Notes under the pieces: model-generated
Databases searched by the model: none
Seen by the model: the letters and a program-made list of their open reading frames with translations, nothing else
Told to the model about the DNA's origin: nothing
Origin: Bugulina stolonifera
Lineage: Eukaryota; Bryozoa; Gymnolaemata; Cheilostomatida; Bugulidae
Reading direction: 5' to 3'
DNA: 64,000 nucleotides
Assembly: GCA_935421135.1 (NCBI GenBank)
Contig: OW285191.1
Location: forward strand, 3,387,219 to 3,451,218
Part shown: positions 20,706-33,166 of the stretch, piece after piece
Layout of the letters: every line of letters begins with the position of its first letter
How positions within the stretch are numbered: position 1 is the first letter of the stretch
Made by a program: the position numbers and the translations under genes

Positions 20706-23700
20706 ATGCATCAAGCAAATGGTTCAAGCTGTGAAAATGGTGATGTTGAAACACGTCTCAATAATGGGACTTGTACTAAAAAGTGTTCTATAAAGGGAGT
20801 TGTGCCTCTCTCCAACAAGGATAAAGATATTGTAAGGCTTATCGGGCAATACTTACAAGGCCTGGGTCTTGAGTAAGTTATCCTTACAACTCTCTAACAA
20901 TAAATAGTCGAGTTATTAGTTATTACGCTATAGTACGTCCATTCCTGTAGTCTCAAGGATTCTACCATTTTTATCTCCTCCCACTTTCACCACCTCGCTA
21001 CATTCTGCTAATCTCTGGATTAGTTCTAAGATTAAACATAGTTGTTTTCACAGTCTAATCACTGCTCCTTATTTTATTCTTCTCACATCTCTCTTAACTT
21101 TTTGATGACAGATTCTCAACTTAGGTCTACTGCAGGCTTACCAAGTCTCCCTGATTTCGCGGGAGACTCTCTAATTTTCAACTCAATTTTTGGTACCCCA
21201 CCCAAATACTGAATCTCCCTGATTTCCATCAGTGGGACTTGGCAAGCCTGGTCTACTGGGTACTTGTCAACAGCAGATTATTTTTGGCCTGTCATTGGTT
21301 GGTTCATGTTAGGTATTGATATCTTTTATGGACCTCCCCCACTCATTTCTACTGCTCTTTTTATTTACCCCTCGAATCTATGGGTATGGGCATATGTTAC
21401 TACTGTCAATGCTTATACTTCACCATATGTGTGTTATCTTGTTGCATTCATAGTTTCACCGAAGTGTAGCAATACTGCAATCCGTGATACACCAAGAGTT
21501 GATATCTGTTGACAATCTTTGTAGACAGACCACTGATAAACTGGTAGAGGAGTCAGGTCTATCTTTAGAACATCCAGTTATCTCTCGACTTAGATCTCAT
21601 ATTCTATCAGGGTCCTGGACCAAGGTACGACAATGACCTACAAATCTGGTCTCTCCCATTTGGTGCATGGTTTATATATTTTATCATAACAGATGAATTG
21701 CTGAGATCATTAGATTTGATTAGGTCTATTGTGGATGGATGATGCTGTCGTAGCCTGTAACATAGATTACATGTTACCCTAGTAAGCTTGAAATTGGATA
21801 TCTATGATAATGTGCATGTGGTGGGTGACCAAACAGATAGGCTTGCAAGAATTTACTATAAACACTCCTTTACCATTTTAATAGTCATAGTAACCAAATG
21901 AAAATAACCAGTGGCAATTAGCTAGTGGTAATGCGAGGGGTAGACTTATCCAATCTGAAATTTAATTGAGTGATTGTTATGTTTTTGACATTGAGTGAAA
22001 TAATCCTAAAAATTTGGTTAAATCTTGCCGTTGGTGTGTTTAGTTGTAATGGTTGGTACGATGGTGACCATAGCCGCTGTGCATCCTTAGCATGGCATAT
22101 AGAGTGTATAATGTCACACTACCTTCACACATTATCTAAATATCCACCAACTTTTCTTGTAGGCTGATTTATCTTTGACAGAACTACACAAACTTCTACA
22201 ATGCGATGAACCTGTTATTAAGGTAAGTACTTGATACATTGATTTAGAGATAAGGTAGGTGACCTAGTTGTGATACACCACGTTATGTAACATGTGGCAA
22301 GTGACTCTGATCGAAATGACAGAGTCAACACTTGGGGTGGGTGCTCAATTCCGGGGTGGTGCGATGCCCAAGTCTCAGATGAAATGGGAAATGTCCGGCT
22401 AAATATTTAGACTTGGCAGGTACTCTTTCTTCGTCTACCATCTTATATTCATGGTGATTAGACCTACCATTTGGTATCACCATTGGATCAGTTTACTTTA
22501 ATCTGTATAGTGGTGCATCAGTTTATCTAACCACATGTGTGTGATTAGTGGACCCCGTCCCTGCCGAAGCCCATTATTACTGCAGTCTGAATCTGATATG
22601 TGTACTTACTTTGTACGCAAACATATCCCTACGCTAGGTCTATGTGGTAGTCCCTACTACATGTACTATGTTGAACCTATAAGGTCACTGTTCTACTTTA
22701 ATCGTAGGAGATGAAGTTTCGCTTATTAAGACAGAAATACCTCGAGTTGATAGAAGATGGTAGAGTTCTGGAGGCTGTCAACTGTTTGAGAAATGAGCTG
22801 ACTCCCCTTAAATTCAACATTCATCGTGTGCATAAACTCAGCACGTAAGTTTTTAGTATAATATGTACCTGAACTCCATAGATGCGTGTCTGTACTCTAT
22901 AGATACGTGTCTGTACTCTATAGATACGTGTCTGTACTCTATAGATGTGTGTCTGTACTCCATAGATGTGTGTCTGTACTCTATAGATGTATGTCTGTAC
23001 TCTATAGATGTGTGTCTGTACTCTCTGGATACATGTCTCTACTCTGTAGATATGTTTGTTGGTGTGTAGTGTCTGTCAGTCTGTTTTATAGCATGCATAT
23101 ATTTTTACACGAAATATATAGGATGTGCAGAGTACACAGCTGTATGAGTATGTATGTGTACACGTAGGTATGTAATGTGTGACAGTGGTGAAGAGCTCAG
23201 GGAGAACGCCAACTGGAAAGGTAAAGGTCTTCTGTCTCGGCAGGATCTAATGGATGACTTACAGGGTAAGTGAAGGACACTAGTTTTCACTAGGTGGGTA
23301 TAGTTAGTGTATTCACGACCTGAATTTCAAGCACAGACCAACCTGCTAAAAAATTTTTTCGGCATACATCCGTCCCAGAGTCGGTAACACCAGCCTGGGC
23401 CAAAAGCAAAATCCTCCTTTTTGTTCAGAGAAGTCAGGTGTGCCGATGAGGTAGGGATGGTTTCGTCCGGCCAAGAAAAATCCAAGGCCAATAGCCCTTT
23501 TGGCCTAAGCCGGGCGGCCATCTTGTGATTTTTCTTTGCGACCCTGGTCTGCCCAAGAGGTCACGAAGACACTAACACTTGGATACTAGGTAGATATAGT
23601 GTTATGTATGTACACTAGGTAGTAGTATTATATATCGTGCACACTATGCTGGAGTAGTACGTGTACACCTAGCTACTACCGTATACTATATTATAACGAT

Positions 23701-26700
23701 CTCGTTTGTAGAGTTTATACCAGTACAGATGATGCTGCCTCCTAAACGTCTCGAGTCACTACTAGACCAGGCCGTCAGCCATCAGATAGATGGATGTAAA
23801 TACCACAACAGATCTCTACCCCCTCACTTATATGATGACTTTACTCTACTTAGTGATCACATATGTACAAAGTATGTACTCTATACCATTTTATAGTATA
23901 ATATAGTACATGTATATACTCTACTTAGTTATCACATATGTACAAAGTATGTACTCTACACCATTATATAGTATAATATAGTATATACTCTACTTAGTGA
24001 TCACATATGTACAAAGTATAGGGTTAGCATTGGCATTAAGTGACTTGATGCTAACTTAAGATATGACTTAATATACCTGAGGTGACTTGGTATCTACAGT
24101 ATGTTACTTGGCACTATCTTCAAGTAACTTAATGCGACTTTAAATGCCGGATTGCATGCTAGCATTATGGTAATGTTAGCCATCAGCATGACACTGTTTT
24201 ATTCACATTGCAAGTTTATATGCAGTTAGTATGCTAACCTTATGGAAATGTAACAGTATTGAAGTATTACATTGTGTAGAATAGTAGTTGAATATACAGC
24301 TACAAACAATAGGAGAGATAGGCTACATACACTCACTCAATTCAGTTAATATGATGATTGAGTAGAATTGAATAGTAATAACATTCACATAGACTATTCA
24401 ACTAAAGAACCCTCTACTATGTTTGACAGAGATAGTTTCCCTACACATAGTACACATGTACTCACACAGCATATAGACCAGGTCTGGTTCTGTAGATTCT
24501 CCCCTGATGGTACCAAGCTTGCTACAGGTTAGTATATACTTACTACTAGTATACATAATCCATGTAAATAATGAATGGAGTGAGACTATGTTATACTATA
24601 AATATAATGACTGTCACATTGTCACCCTTCTACAGGTTCAAAAGATGGAATGGTGCTCATATGGTCTATCAGTCAGCTGACCAACCAGTTCACAGTGAAG
24701 TACAGGTTGGATGGACACAACTATGGCGTAGCGCACATAGCCTGGTCACCAGATAGTAAATATATTATAGCCTGTGGTCCTGATGACTGTGGTGATGTTT
24801 GGGTGTGGGATATGATGGTATGTCCATTAGTTATGCCTGGTCTTTACTACAGTGCAACCATTATCTAGTCATTTCCTCGTTTTAAATCTTTCGTGCCTTT
24901 AAAGCCGTATCAGTTATGAGGCTTCAATCTCACATTGGTGAAATTCTCTATACATTGATGTCATCTACATGTAAGTCATATTTCACAATAATACTTGCCA
25001 CCTGCCAGTGTGTGAAGTTGCTATTCTAACACCCAATACTATACTGATACTGCATTCAGTAGGTAACTAGTATAGCAGAACTTTGATTGTACCTGAAATG
25101 CTGATAAGAAAGCAGGCTACCAGAATCTATGGGAGTTGTGTGTTCTTCTATAGCTGTTATATTGTTCAAGTCACAGGACTTCAGGGAAGACTACACATGC
25201 TGTGCTGTCACCAGTTGCTTTTGTAACAGAGAAACATTTTAGCTCATAATTGTATATTTGTTCTGTGTGAACTGTAGGGTTGTACATTGCTATATTTCAC
25301 CTACTGTTACTGCATATGTTATGTGTTACCTGCATACAGACTGGGGAGCTGAAAGTGCGTATGAGTCACTCAAATGATGACAGTCTAACAAGTGCCTCCT
25401 TTCACAGAGATGGTAGAAGATTTGTTACTGGTGGAACCAGAGGCCAATTCTATCACTGTGTAAGTAAAACTACTAGTCTACTAGTCTACATACCAACTCC
25501 ATAGGTACCCAGTAGGTATAGTGACTACTGTGAGTGAGTCATACAGTACCCTGTAGGTATAGCAACTAGTGTGAGTGAGTCATACAGTACCCAGTAGGTA
25601 TAGCAACTACTGTGAGTGAGTTATACAGTACCCAATAGGTATAGTAACTACTGTGAGTGAGTCATACACTACCCAGTAGGTATAGTAACTAACGTGAGTG
25701 AGTCATACAGTCATGGTAATAACTCCACTAAATCCAATCGTTTACCCTATAATATCTACTGTGATGTTTAGCTTTTATATAAATTATCCTTGCCTTGATC
25801 TCTTCACTCTAGGATCTGGATGGTAATGTGTTAGACTCATGGGAAGGTGTTAGAGTTCAGTGTGTTTCCTGTTTAGATGATAATAAGACGGTGCTAGCAG
25901 CCGACTCTCACTTTAGACTCAGATCTTACAACTTTGAGGAACTCACAGACCAACATTTGTGAGTTCAGTGGTAATCTTATGATACAACATGTTGTGCTGT
26001 AGTAGTTCAGTAGTAATATTGTAATATCACATCTGGTATTGTAGTAGTTATGTGGTAATGTTGTGATATCACATGTAGTGTAGTAGTAGTTCTGTGTGAT
26101 TACTGATTATGCAACGTATTTTCTATGTACATGTAGATGCTTGTGATTGTATAATTTGAATGTAATGCTGTTTTGACTGAAGAGTATTTACACCTTATTA
26201 AACAATTAGTATAAGATATATGCAATGCACATGTTTACAGATAACAATATGTAATTTATTTTAGATTACAAGAAGGTCACTCTATAGTGTCATTCACTGT
26301 CAGTGATAACGGGCGATTAGCCTTGCTCAATGTAGACTCAGAGGTGAGTCCAACTACTTACTATTGAAATAGAACTTATATGACTGTTCTTGAGTGTCAT
26401 GGCTTTTGATTGGCTGGTTGAGAACTATCGGAAATCATTTGAAATTCTTTGACGTTTTAAGCTTAGGCCACACTGCCACGAATTTTTTGCGAATTCAAAC
26501 CTTGTGAGGTGTAGTAACTAGTCTAAATCCGATTGTTGCTCACAGAACTGTTATTAGTTGGATCTGTGTGCCGGTATAAGTATCAGTATAACACTTACTA
26601 CTGAGTACTGTACTAATACTTCTCTGTATGTTTATTCTACACTCAGGGTATACACATCTGGGATCTACTGAGTACTGTACTAATACTTCTCTGTATGTTC

Positions 26701-27629
26701 ATTCTACACTCAGGGTATACACATCTGGGATCTCAAAGACAGGTGTCTGGTCAGGAAACTACGCGGCCTGAAACAAGGATTTTATGCAATACACTCCAGC
26801 TTTGGAGGGGCTAACCAAGACTTTGTGGCTAGCGGAAGTGAAGGTTAGTGCTTGTGGCACGCTGGATGACTCTCAGTTTGTGATTGGTCGGTGGTGGTTT
26901 GGTAGGGAAGGCAGTAGTACGAGTAGACAGTAGTACCACCTTGGGTAGTTGGTGCTATTGTGTTAGTATTGTTACAACACACTAGTTCTAGTTGGTGGTG
27001 GTACTATTCTAGGTTCTGTAAATACATGTACAGCATAGGTGAAATTATATACTAGCAGTTGTCCTCTTATGACAATGTATGATGACACTCCATAAACATG
27101 CATGTGATCTAAAGCTACTTGGGCCCAATCAGAAGCTTGAAGTAACAGTGTATCTCAGACAGTAGAAAAATTTAACCAAATGTGAAACATGCAGAGTTGT
27201 CTTCTCTTTTTGTCTTTTCACTGTGGTTGACCTAATAAATACATTGCTCTGCCCACAGATAACATAGTATATGTGTGGAACATAGAGAAGGAGGAACCTA
27301 TATGTATGTTAGAAGGACACTCACTCACAGTCAACTGTGTTCATTGGAATCCAAAGAATCCTTCCATGATAGCCAGTGCTTCTGATGACACAACAGTTAG
27401 GATATGGGGCCCTGCACCCTCCCCTCACTCTAGTCCATCAACCAGTAGTCAAAGACCATCTACCTCAAGGCTAACTCCAGGTACATTGCAAGATTAACCA
27501 CTTCTCTTTGTATAAATTATTTTAGTGTCATTGCGTGAAGAGTTTATAGCCATAGTTTTACTTGTACAAATACTCTCTGTAGGTGCCGACTCCATAGCTG
27601 CCCTCTCAGGACGAAGTACTCCAGTATGA
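20706..27629 (+). CDS. WDR26: WD repeat-containing protein 26 (CTLH/GID ubiquitin ligase subunit)
   Basis: Fourteen exons join in phase: 20706-20872, 21525-21624, 22163-22222, 22708-22844, 23168-23265, 23712-23871, 24430-24527, 24636-24817, 25340-25459, 25813-25958, 26265-26343, 26714-26843, 27259-27480, 27583-27629 (581 residues). A LisH motif ([20 protein letters not shown]) is followed by a CTLH region ([19 protein letters not shown]). A WD40 propeller comes next, with signatures such as [53 protein letters not shown] and [16 protein letters not shown]. These match WDR26, which binds substrates for the CTLH E3 ligase. The frame is open upstream to 20526 with a basic stretch (PPPRKKRRGP), so a longer N-terminus from an unseen exon is possible. 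Reading through the exon-13 donor would add only GTLQD and a stop. A poly(A) signal follows at 28180. Confidence 0.93.
21133..21250. mobile_element. 118 bp hAT-type MITE
   Basis: The ends are CAGGCTTACCAAGTCTCCCT and, inverted, CAGGCTTGCCAAGTCCCACT. A perfect 8 bp target duplication GTCTACTG lies at 21125-21132 and 21251-21258. It is related to 39003-39140 in the opposite orientation. It lies in WDR26 intron 1. Confidence 0.9.
22866..23058. repeat. 21 bp minisatellite, about 9 copies
   Basis: The unit contains TGTCTGTACTCTATAGATAC. It starts about 20 bases after the donor of WDR26 exon 4. Confidence 0.95.
23327..23560 (-). repeat. dispersed repeat, copy 2
   Basis: The reverse complement matches 55-300 over most of its length (ACCATCCCTACCTCATCGGC, GGATTTTGC, TTTGGCCCAGGC). 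It lies in WDR26 intron 5. No coding capacity. Confidence 0.7.
23850..24020. repeat. three tandem copies of the WDR26 exon-6 donor region
   Basis: Units of roughly 65-70 bp repeat CTCTACTTAGTGATCACATA and TGTACAAAGTATGTAC, i.e. the last 20-odd bases of exon 6 with its GT donor (exon end 23871) and the start of the intron. Confidence 0.9.
25500..25712. repeat. 41 bp minisatellite, about 5 copies
   Basis: Units carry ACCCAGTAGGTATAG and CTGTGAGTGAGTCATACA. The array lies in WDR26 intron 9, about 40 bases from the exon-9 donor. Confidence 0.9.
26600..26733. repeat. 67 bp duplication of the WDR26 exon-12 acceptor
   Basis: Two copies with a period of 67 bp both contain TTCTACACTCAG and the first exon bases GGTATACACATCTGGGATCT. 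Only the second copy leads into the rest of exon 12. Use of the first acceptor would insert 67 bp and shift the frame. Confidence 0.95.
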
Positions 27630-28179
27630 TCTGAGTCTAAATCAATGGGTATTTTTAATTGACTTTAAGTTGACCTTCAAAGACGTTTAGTATGGTTTCC
27701 TGCAGCTTGTCTATAGATGACCTTGACCAGCGAACCGCTGAGATAGATACGGAGGTCTGCTTGGCTGTACATACTGACTAGATTGTCACAAGAAATGTTA
27801 CTAAATTATGCAACTATTTTCTTTATAACAGTATGTAACCTTTCTGCAGTAGTGAGACCCGTTATCACATGGTTCCACATGTACAATGTACACTCTGCCT
27901 TTCTATTAGCATTGTTTTGTAATTTGTGCAAATCAAATCTATTTTATTCCCCTAAAAGACAATGGCGCTAAATACCTATATTAGAAGTACATTATATTAT
28001 ATAAATATGCTCTTTGCAACCTAATCATACATTATATTCTTTGCAGCCTCTCCATCTGATTGTAGTTTGTAGTCGCATATTTACTCCTAGTTGACTTATT
28101 TATGCCAACTCCATTGTTATTCATATGATATTATATTGATACTTTGTATTGGTGGGGACCTACTTCTATTATAGTTCTA

Positions 28180-28185
28180 AATAAA
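28180..28185 (+). terminator. polyadenylation signal AATAAA
   Basis: First clear AATAAA after the WDR26 stop at 27629. It would give a 3' UTR of about 570 bases. Confidence 0.4.
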
Positions 28186-28681
28186 CAGTTTGGCCAACAC
28201 AATATTATAGTAACTTGTTTGACAGTTCTTTATTGCACTTGTCAGATATGAATAATTCCTTTTTAGGTAACACTGATGTATCCTATTTCAATATGGATTT
28301 CCATGTTTGTTCTTTTGTGGTGCAGAATTATGTATTATTAGCATGGAGTAAACATCCTACTACGGTTAATGGTTGTATATAAGCATATGCATAATCTAAG
28401 GTAGACAGGTGACATTACTCATACTACAAATGTGTAGATTTGGTTGGCCACTGTTCATAGAAAAGTGCAGCTGTGATGGTATATGTGAACTTTACTTTAC
28501 TTCATTAATTCTTAGCAAAACCAAATCTAGTAAGATTTTCTTACTACAGTCGGTGTACATGATTGTAGATATCACACCGTACATGATAACTCTTGAAAGT
28601 TTTAATTACTGCAATTGCAACATTGGTGATACCCAATAGAACTATTTTTTATTACTCAAGTCATTACTTATTAGTCCTGTC

Positions 28682-28708
28682 CATAGAGGTATCACTATCA
28701 ACTCTATG
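28682..28708. mobile_element. 27 bp minimal CATAGAG element with perfect 8 bp target duplication
   Basis: The element runs from CATAGAGGTATCAC to AACTCTATG and consists of little more than its two inverted ends. The 8 bp GTCCTGTC occurs immediately on both sides (28674-28681 and 28709-28716). The end sequence matches the larger element that starts 28 bp further on and the 30 bp element at 32471. Confidence 0.8.
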
Positions 28709-28736
28709 GTCCTGTCAGTTCGTAAGCAGTGTACAA

Positions 28737-31700
28737 CATAGAGGTAACTCTACGGTTGTGGTAAAAGACGTGAGCGTGACGTGAGAAATAAATGGCGTGA
28801 GAGTAAAAGAAGACAACTCCAACTGTGTTACTGACGTTAGAATACTTATACTAGGGCGGAGCTAAAGACGGAAATAAAACTGTTGGTTACGGTCAAGGTT
28901 AACATGGGGGAAATCCAAATCAAGGATTTATTTTGCCAAGAACATATCGTAACTTGAATTATGATGTAATTATGGCAATCTCAAAAGACTCTTTACTCGC
29001 TCATCATAATCTTAAATTGTTCAATGACTCAAAGTTTTTATTGTGATGCAAATACCCATAAATTAGTGAAATTATAACAAGTTATACAAAAAGCACTTGA
29101 TTTTCATTTTGATTTTGATTTTACTTTCCATCATGATTATAACTATTTAGTCACAATATTTCACCAAAACTTCAATAATGGCCTAGAAATTTTATAGGAA
29201 GCGTCAGTTAAACAGGCAATTGAATAATAATTTGACTTTTAGTCACTTTTAGTAACTTGATAAAACATGATTACACGAGGCCATTAAAAGTAGTTATTTG
29301 AATTTATTATTCTACTATTAGCTGTTTTGATTGACAATGTAGAAGTTTGATTATGTAATCTTAAATATATATCTTAGAGTTGAATATGTGCTGGACAACC
29401 TTGACGTTTTCTACACTTGTCCCCTTGGGATGGTTTTCACCATCAGAAACATAATGTCTTGAGGTACAATGTTTTCTAGGAATGTGCAAGAACTATACCA
29501 GAATACTCAAATCAAATTATATTCGTTGTGTAGACCATAGAGGCTTGAGCAGCCTGAAAACCAGGCTGTGACGATACTTATACCTTTAAACAGTTCCTTG
29601 TTATCGATAGCAAGATCCTTGATATTGCTAGGGAGAGCAGTACTATCTCAAGTACGGTGCTAACCAGGGAAACGCTGTTTATAGTATTAGCTTAGCCTAA
29701 ACATTGAATGCTAAGGGCAAGACTAGGACTATTAGAAATTTATAGTAAAGCAATAATGTTTGTCAGCAATCTATAATAGAAGTGAGTGATGTGCTGGTGT
29801 GGTGAAGACAACAAAGATATGTGTCAAAGGCAGTAGCATGGGTCAGATAAATGATCAGCTCACATCCTTCCAACTGTGGTAGGTAGTAGGGGAATTGTAA
29901 TAATCGTTCAAAACAAGTACTATACTGTGTTACACTTTTTTACTGGAAAACTTCTGTTTATTAAATAATGGATATGCATATTTCTGCTCATGTTTAATGT
30001 TGACGAATTATGTCAAGCCAACCGTGGTAGGTGATAATAGTAATTGGTGATTACTGATTATATTGTACGAGTGGGGATCGCCTTGTCCTACTGCTGATTT
30101 GTGGGTGCAATTCCCATGAGGGTTGGCTAATCAAACTCTGTTAAGACAGAATCGGCTGCAGGTAGGCTTTCCGCCCTCATTCACTCTAGACTCAGGGACT
30201 TAGGCTAGGAGTATATTAGTCTAAAAAGATAAATTTTGTTTAGATAGAACAGATGTGACTGTATTGAACTCCCAAAGAACAACTGCACTAACATACATGT
30301 AGAAAAGTATCGCTGCTTTCATACAAAATCTGCTTCAGGTTACTTCCAGCAAAAGGACAATAAACAGTCAAACTTACAATATGTAATAAGAATGCAATAA
30401 GCATGTATTGAGAAGGACGACTAAGACATAGTATCAAGCGTTCGAGCACCAACCTACCTATGATCGGCCCCCCTAGACTGGGTACAATACAAAGCAGTAT
30501 AGAAAACGCAAGTATACCATGCAGAAAACGAGGTACACATTAGCTTGGCACTCTGCCTTATACAATCATACAATAGAATGCAATTTATACATACATGTAT
30601 TTACACAATGTGAGTTAAGAAATATCCGTTTCACCACGATAAGTGTATAATTGCATAAATCCATAGTTACTGAATATGCAATTAATTCTGCAATTATTTG
30701 CTGTTTGCTATCAAGTACTGAATAGACTAGCGAGTAAGTACAGTACATGTATAAATCCACTATTCTTCGCTGACAGAACAAAAATCCCTGTTCTTGATGA
30801 TATAATGATAGTAGTGTGCATCAACGTGTTGACCAACGTGACCTGCAGATATAAAGAGAATAACATGATGTGAAGAAAAATAATTAATTTTCACATTATT
30901 CTGGTTATGCTGTAGAAGAAGTAATTGAGATCTCTGACGGTGATGAGAAGGCAACATCTAAAGTAGAGATATTTCCTATACAAAATTTAATCATTATAAT
31001 AAGGGGCTAATCATACTTTCATAAAACTACTACATCATTGATAATATAATAACAATAATAACTACAGAGTTGAGTTAAAATAATTATTCTATCTGTACAC
31101 AAACATACACATGGAACTTCAACAGAAGGTGGTCTACAGTTACGGTGTCTACATTTACCTGACGAAAATTGCTGCGAATACTAATATGAATGTTAATAAC
31201 TGCAAACAATTCTACAAATACCTGAGACGGCAGTGCTTCAAGTACCGGTAAAAGAACCAAAGACGAGGCTTAGAGCAGATGGGCTACAATTATTATAATC
31301 TCTTGCCCGGTACCTGCACTTACCCGTCATTGGGGTCCTGTGAAATTCCATAGGATTGGGGTCCTGTGAAATCTCATGGGAGAATATATTTCAAACAGGA
31401 TGTGAAACTTCCACTAGCCCTACAACAAACGGTTATCAAATAGTTATAGGCTGAGTGATTGCAAATAATAGTACACCAAAGTCATGAGAAACAAAATAAC
31501 ATTAAACAGAAATGTGATAGAATTAAATTTACATGATTGCAAAGACTCAGCTACACAAGAGGCTACACAAGAGACAGTTAATAGTAGAATAATTATATTT
31601 TTAACAGCCTGAGTCAAATTTCTTAATGTCCCGAAACACATGTTTCATCAAGTCACTAAAAGTGACTACAAGTCAATTTATTATTTAATTGTGTCTTTAG

Positions 31701-32167
31701 CTCACGCTTTCTTTAGAATTTTTAGGTTGTTATTTAAGTTTTGGTAAAATATTGTAACTAAATAATCATGATGAAAAGTAAAATCAAAATGCAACTGGTG
31801 AGTGCTTTTCACTTTTTGCATAGATTTTGTTACAATTTCACTAATTTCTATTATGGATATTTTTATCACAGCAAAAAATTTAATCCATTGAGCATTTTAA
31901 AATCATTATGTGCAAGTTAAAAGTCTTTAGAGATTGCCATAATTAAATCATAAGACAAGTAACGAGATTTTCATGGGAAAATAAATTCTTGATTTGGATT
32001 TTCCCCATGTTAACCTTGACCGTAACCAATGGTTTTATTTCCGGATCTAGCTCCTCCCTAATAGAGGTATTCTAAGGTTAGTTGGAGTTGTCTTCACGCT
32101 CTCACGCCATTTATTTCTCACGTCACGCTCACGTCTTTTACCACAACCGGTAACTCTATGCCCTATG
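28737..32167. mobile_element. 3.4 kb DNA transposon with ~550 bp terminal inverted repeats
   Basis: The left arm 28737-29290 and right arm 31620-32167 are inverted copies, strongest over the outer 350 bases (for example GGTTGTGGTAAAAGACGTGA and TTGGTTACGGTCAAGGTTAA). The ends read CATAGAGGTAACTC (left) and CATAGGGCATAGAG (right). A perfect 8 bp target duplication GTGTACAA lies at 28729-28736 and 32168-32175. An 8 bp duplication fits the hAT or P superfamilies; the CATAG start is not the usual hAT CAGGG. The interior of about 2.3 kb has no intact transposase. One exon-like piece at 30916-31010 is described separately. The element lies between WDR26 and vasohibin. Confidence 0.88.
30916..31010 (+). 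CDS. possible 3' exon inside the long-TIR element, with a SUMO-interaction-like motif
   Basis: A pyrimidine-rich acceptor (TTCTGGTTATGCTGTAG) precedes a short frame reading EVIEISDGDEKATSKVEI and ending in TAA at 31008-31010. Hydrophobic VIEI next to acidic SDGDE is the form of a SUMO-interacting motif. No upstream exon was identified, so this may be a remnant of an element-encoded protein or chance. Confidence 0.25.
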
Positions 32168-32470
32168 GTGTACAAGGTACATTATTTTACAATGTAAACT
32201 GTGGTGGTCATCATGAAGTTGTCTTTTCTTTTTAGTTTTTGGACAATATCTCCAAGAGAAATTGTTATCATTCGATTTTGTTCTGTGCTGTATATCACAA
32301 ATATTTGTGTAGTATGCTGTTATTATTTTGTTGTCAGCTAGAATAAAATTATTAAAATAAATAAGACAACAATAGTATTATTAATTGCAATGCAACTCTA
32401 TTATGTCGTGCGGCCGAAATGACAGGAACTGTTTTCTGCGGTCTCTAAACATGGTGTCCAATAGTAAACA

Positions 32471-32500
32471 CATAGAGTTATCTGGGGTGTTACCTCTATG
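32471..32500. mobile_element. 30 bp minimal CATAGAG element with perfect 8 bp target duplication
   Basis: The element runs from CATAGAGTTATC to GTGTTACCTCTATG, flanked by AGTAAACA on both sides (32463-32470 and 32501-32508). Read on the minus strand it aligns with the 27 bp element at 28682 (CATAGAGGTA, then CAC, then AACTCTATG). Confidence 0.8.
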
Positions 32501-32508
32501 AGTAAACA

Positions 32509-33158
32509 TAAAGTTTTCATGATCGACAAATTTTATTTTGATTAAGCAAGATCAAAAAATAATAGCTATTGCACACAAAATGTAAAAAAAATCATTTTAA
32601 TTGGAAGGTATGTTTCTCTGTAGCAAAATACAAATCCCTAGCAAACTTTCTTGCCTGTAAACCTCTATTGCTACAACTACATCCATATGGTTGTGATGCA
32701 GACCTACACTAATTATTAAATTATAATAATAATTATACCATTTGTAGTGTTATAACTAAAATTAAAGGTTTTGGGGTTGTCAGTTATAACATTTGATTGG
32801 AGCCAACACATGAACAAATGAGATAAAGGTACGCTGAGAAGACTTGGCCTATTACTGGAAATAATCAGAAGCCCTTGGCCTTTTGGCTGTTATTTTATTT
32901 TATGCAGATTCTAGGTAGTCTTTTTCCGCAGCTAACAGTAAGCTAATAGGCTGTATAGTATGCATCACCAGGATTAAACATTTTACATTCCGATTCTAAA
33001 GCTGGTCATTGAATTGATGCTTCAATAAACGTAACCTGTTGACTTTCTCTCAGTGTGTGCCCTGCAACGCTGACGGGAAACTGCTGTGGTCAGTTATCTG
33101 TTGTCTAGTACATGGTACTTTAATGTGAGGCTTTTGTTGGGAGACCTACTGACCACAG
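32509..33158. other. AT-rich intergenic DNA, nothing recognised
   Basis: No exon-like frame or repeat seen between the 30 bp element and the hAT element. Confidence 0.5.
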
Positions 33159-33166
33159 GTCACTAG

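Noticed and set aside
30070..30165. tRNA-like sequence inside the long-TIR element
   Set aside because: Only a weak box B-like word; no convincing box A or cloverleaf.
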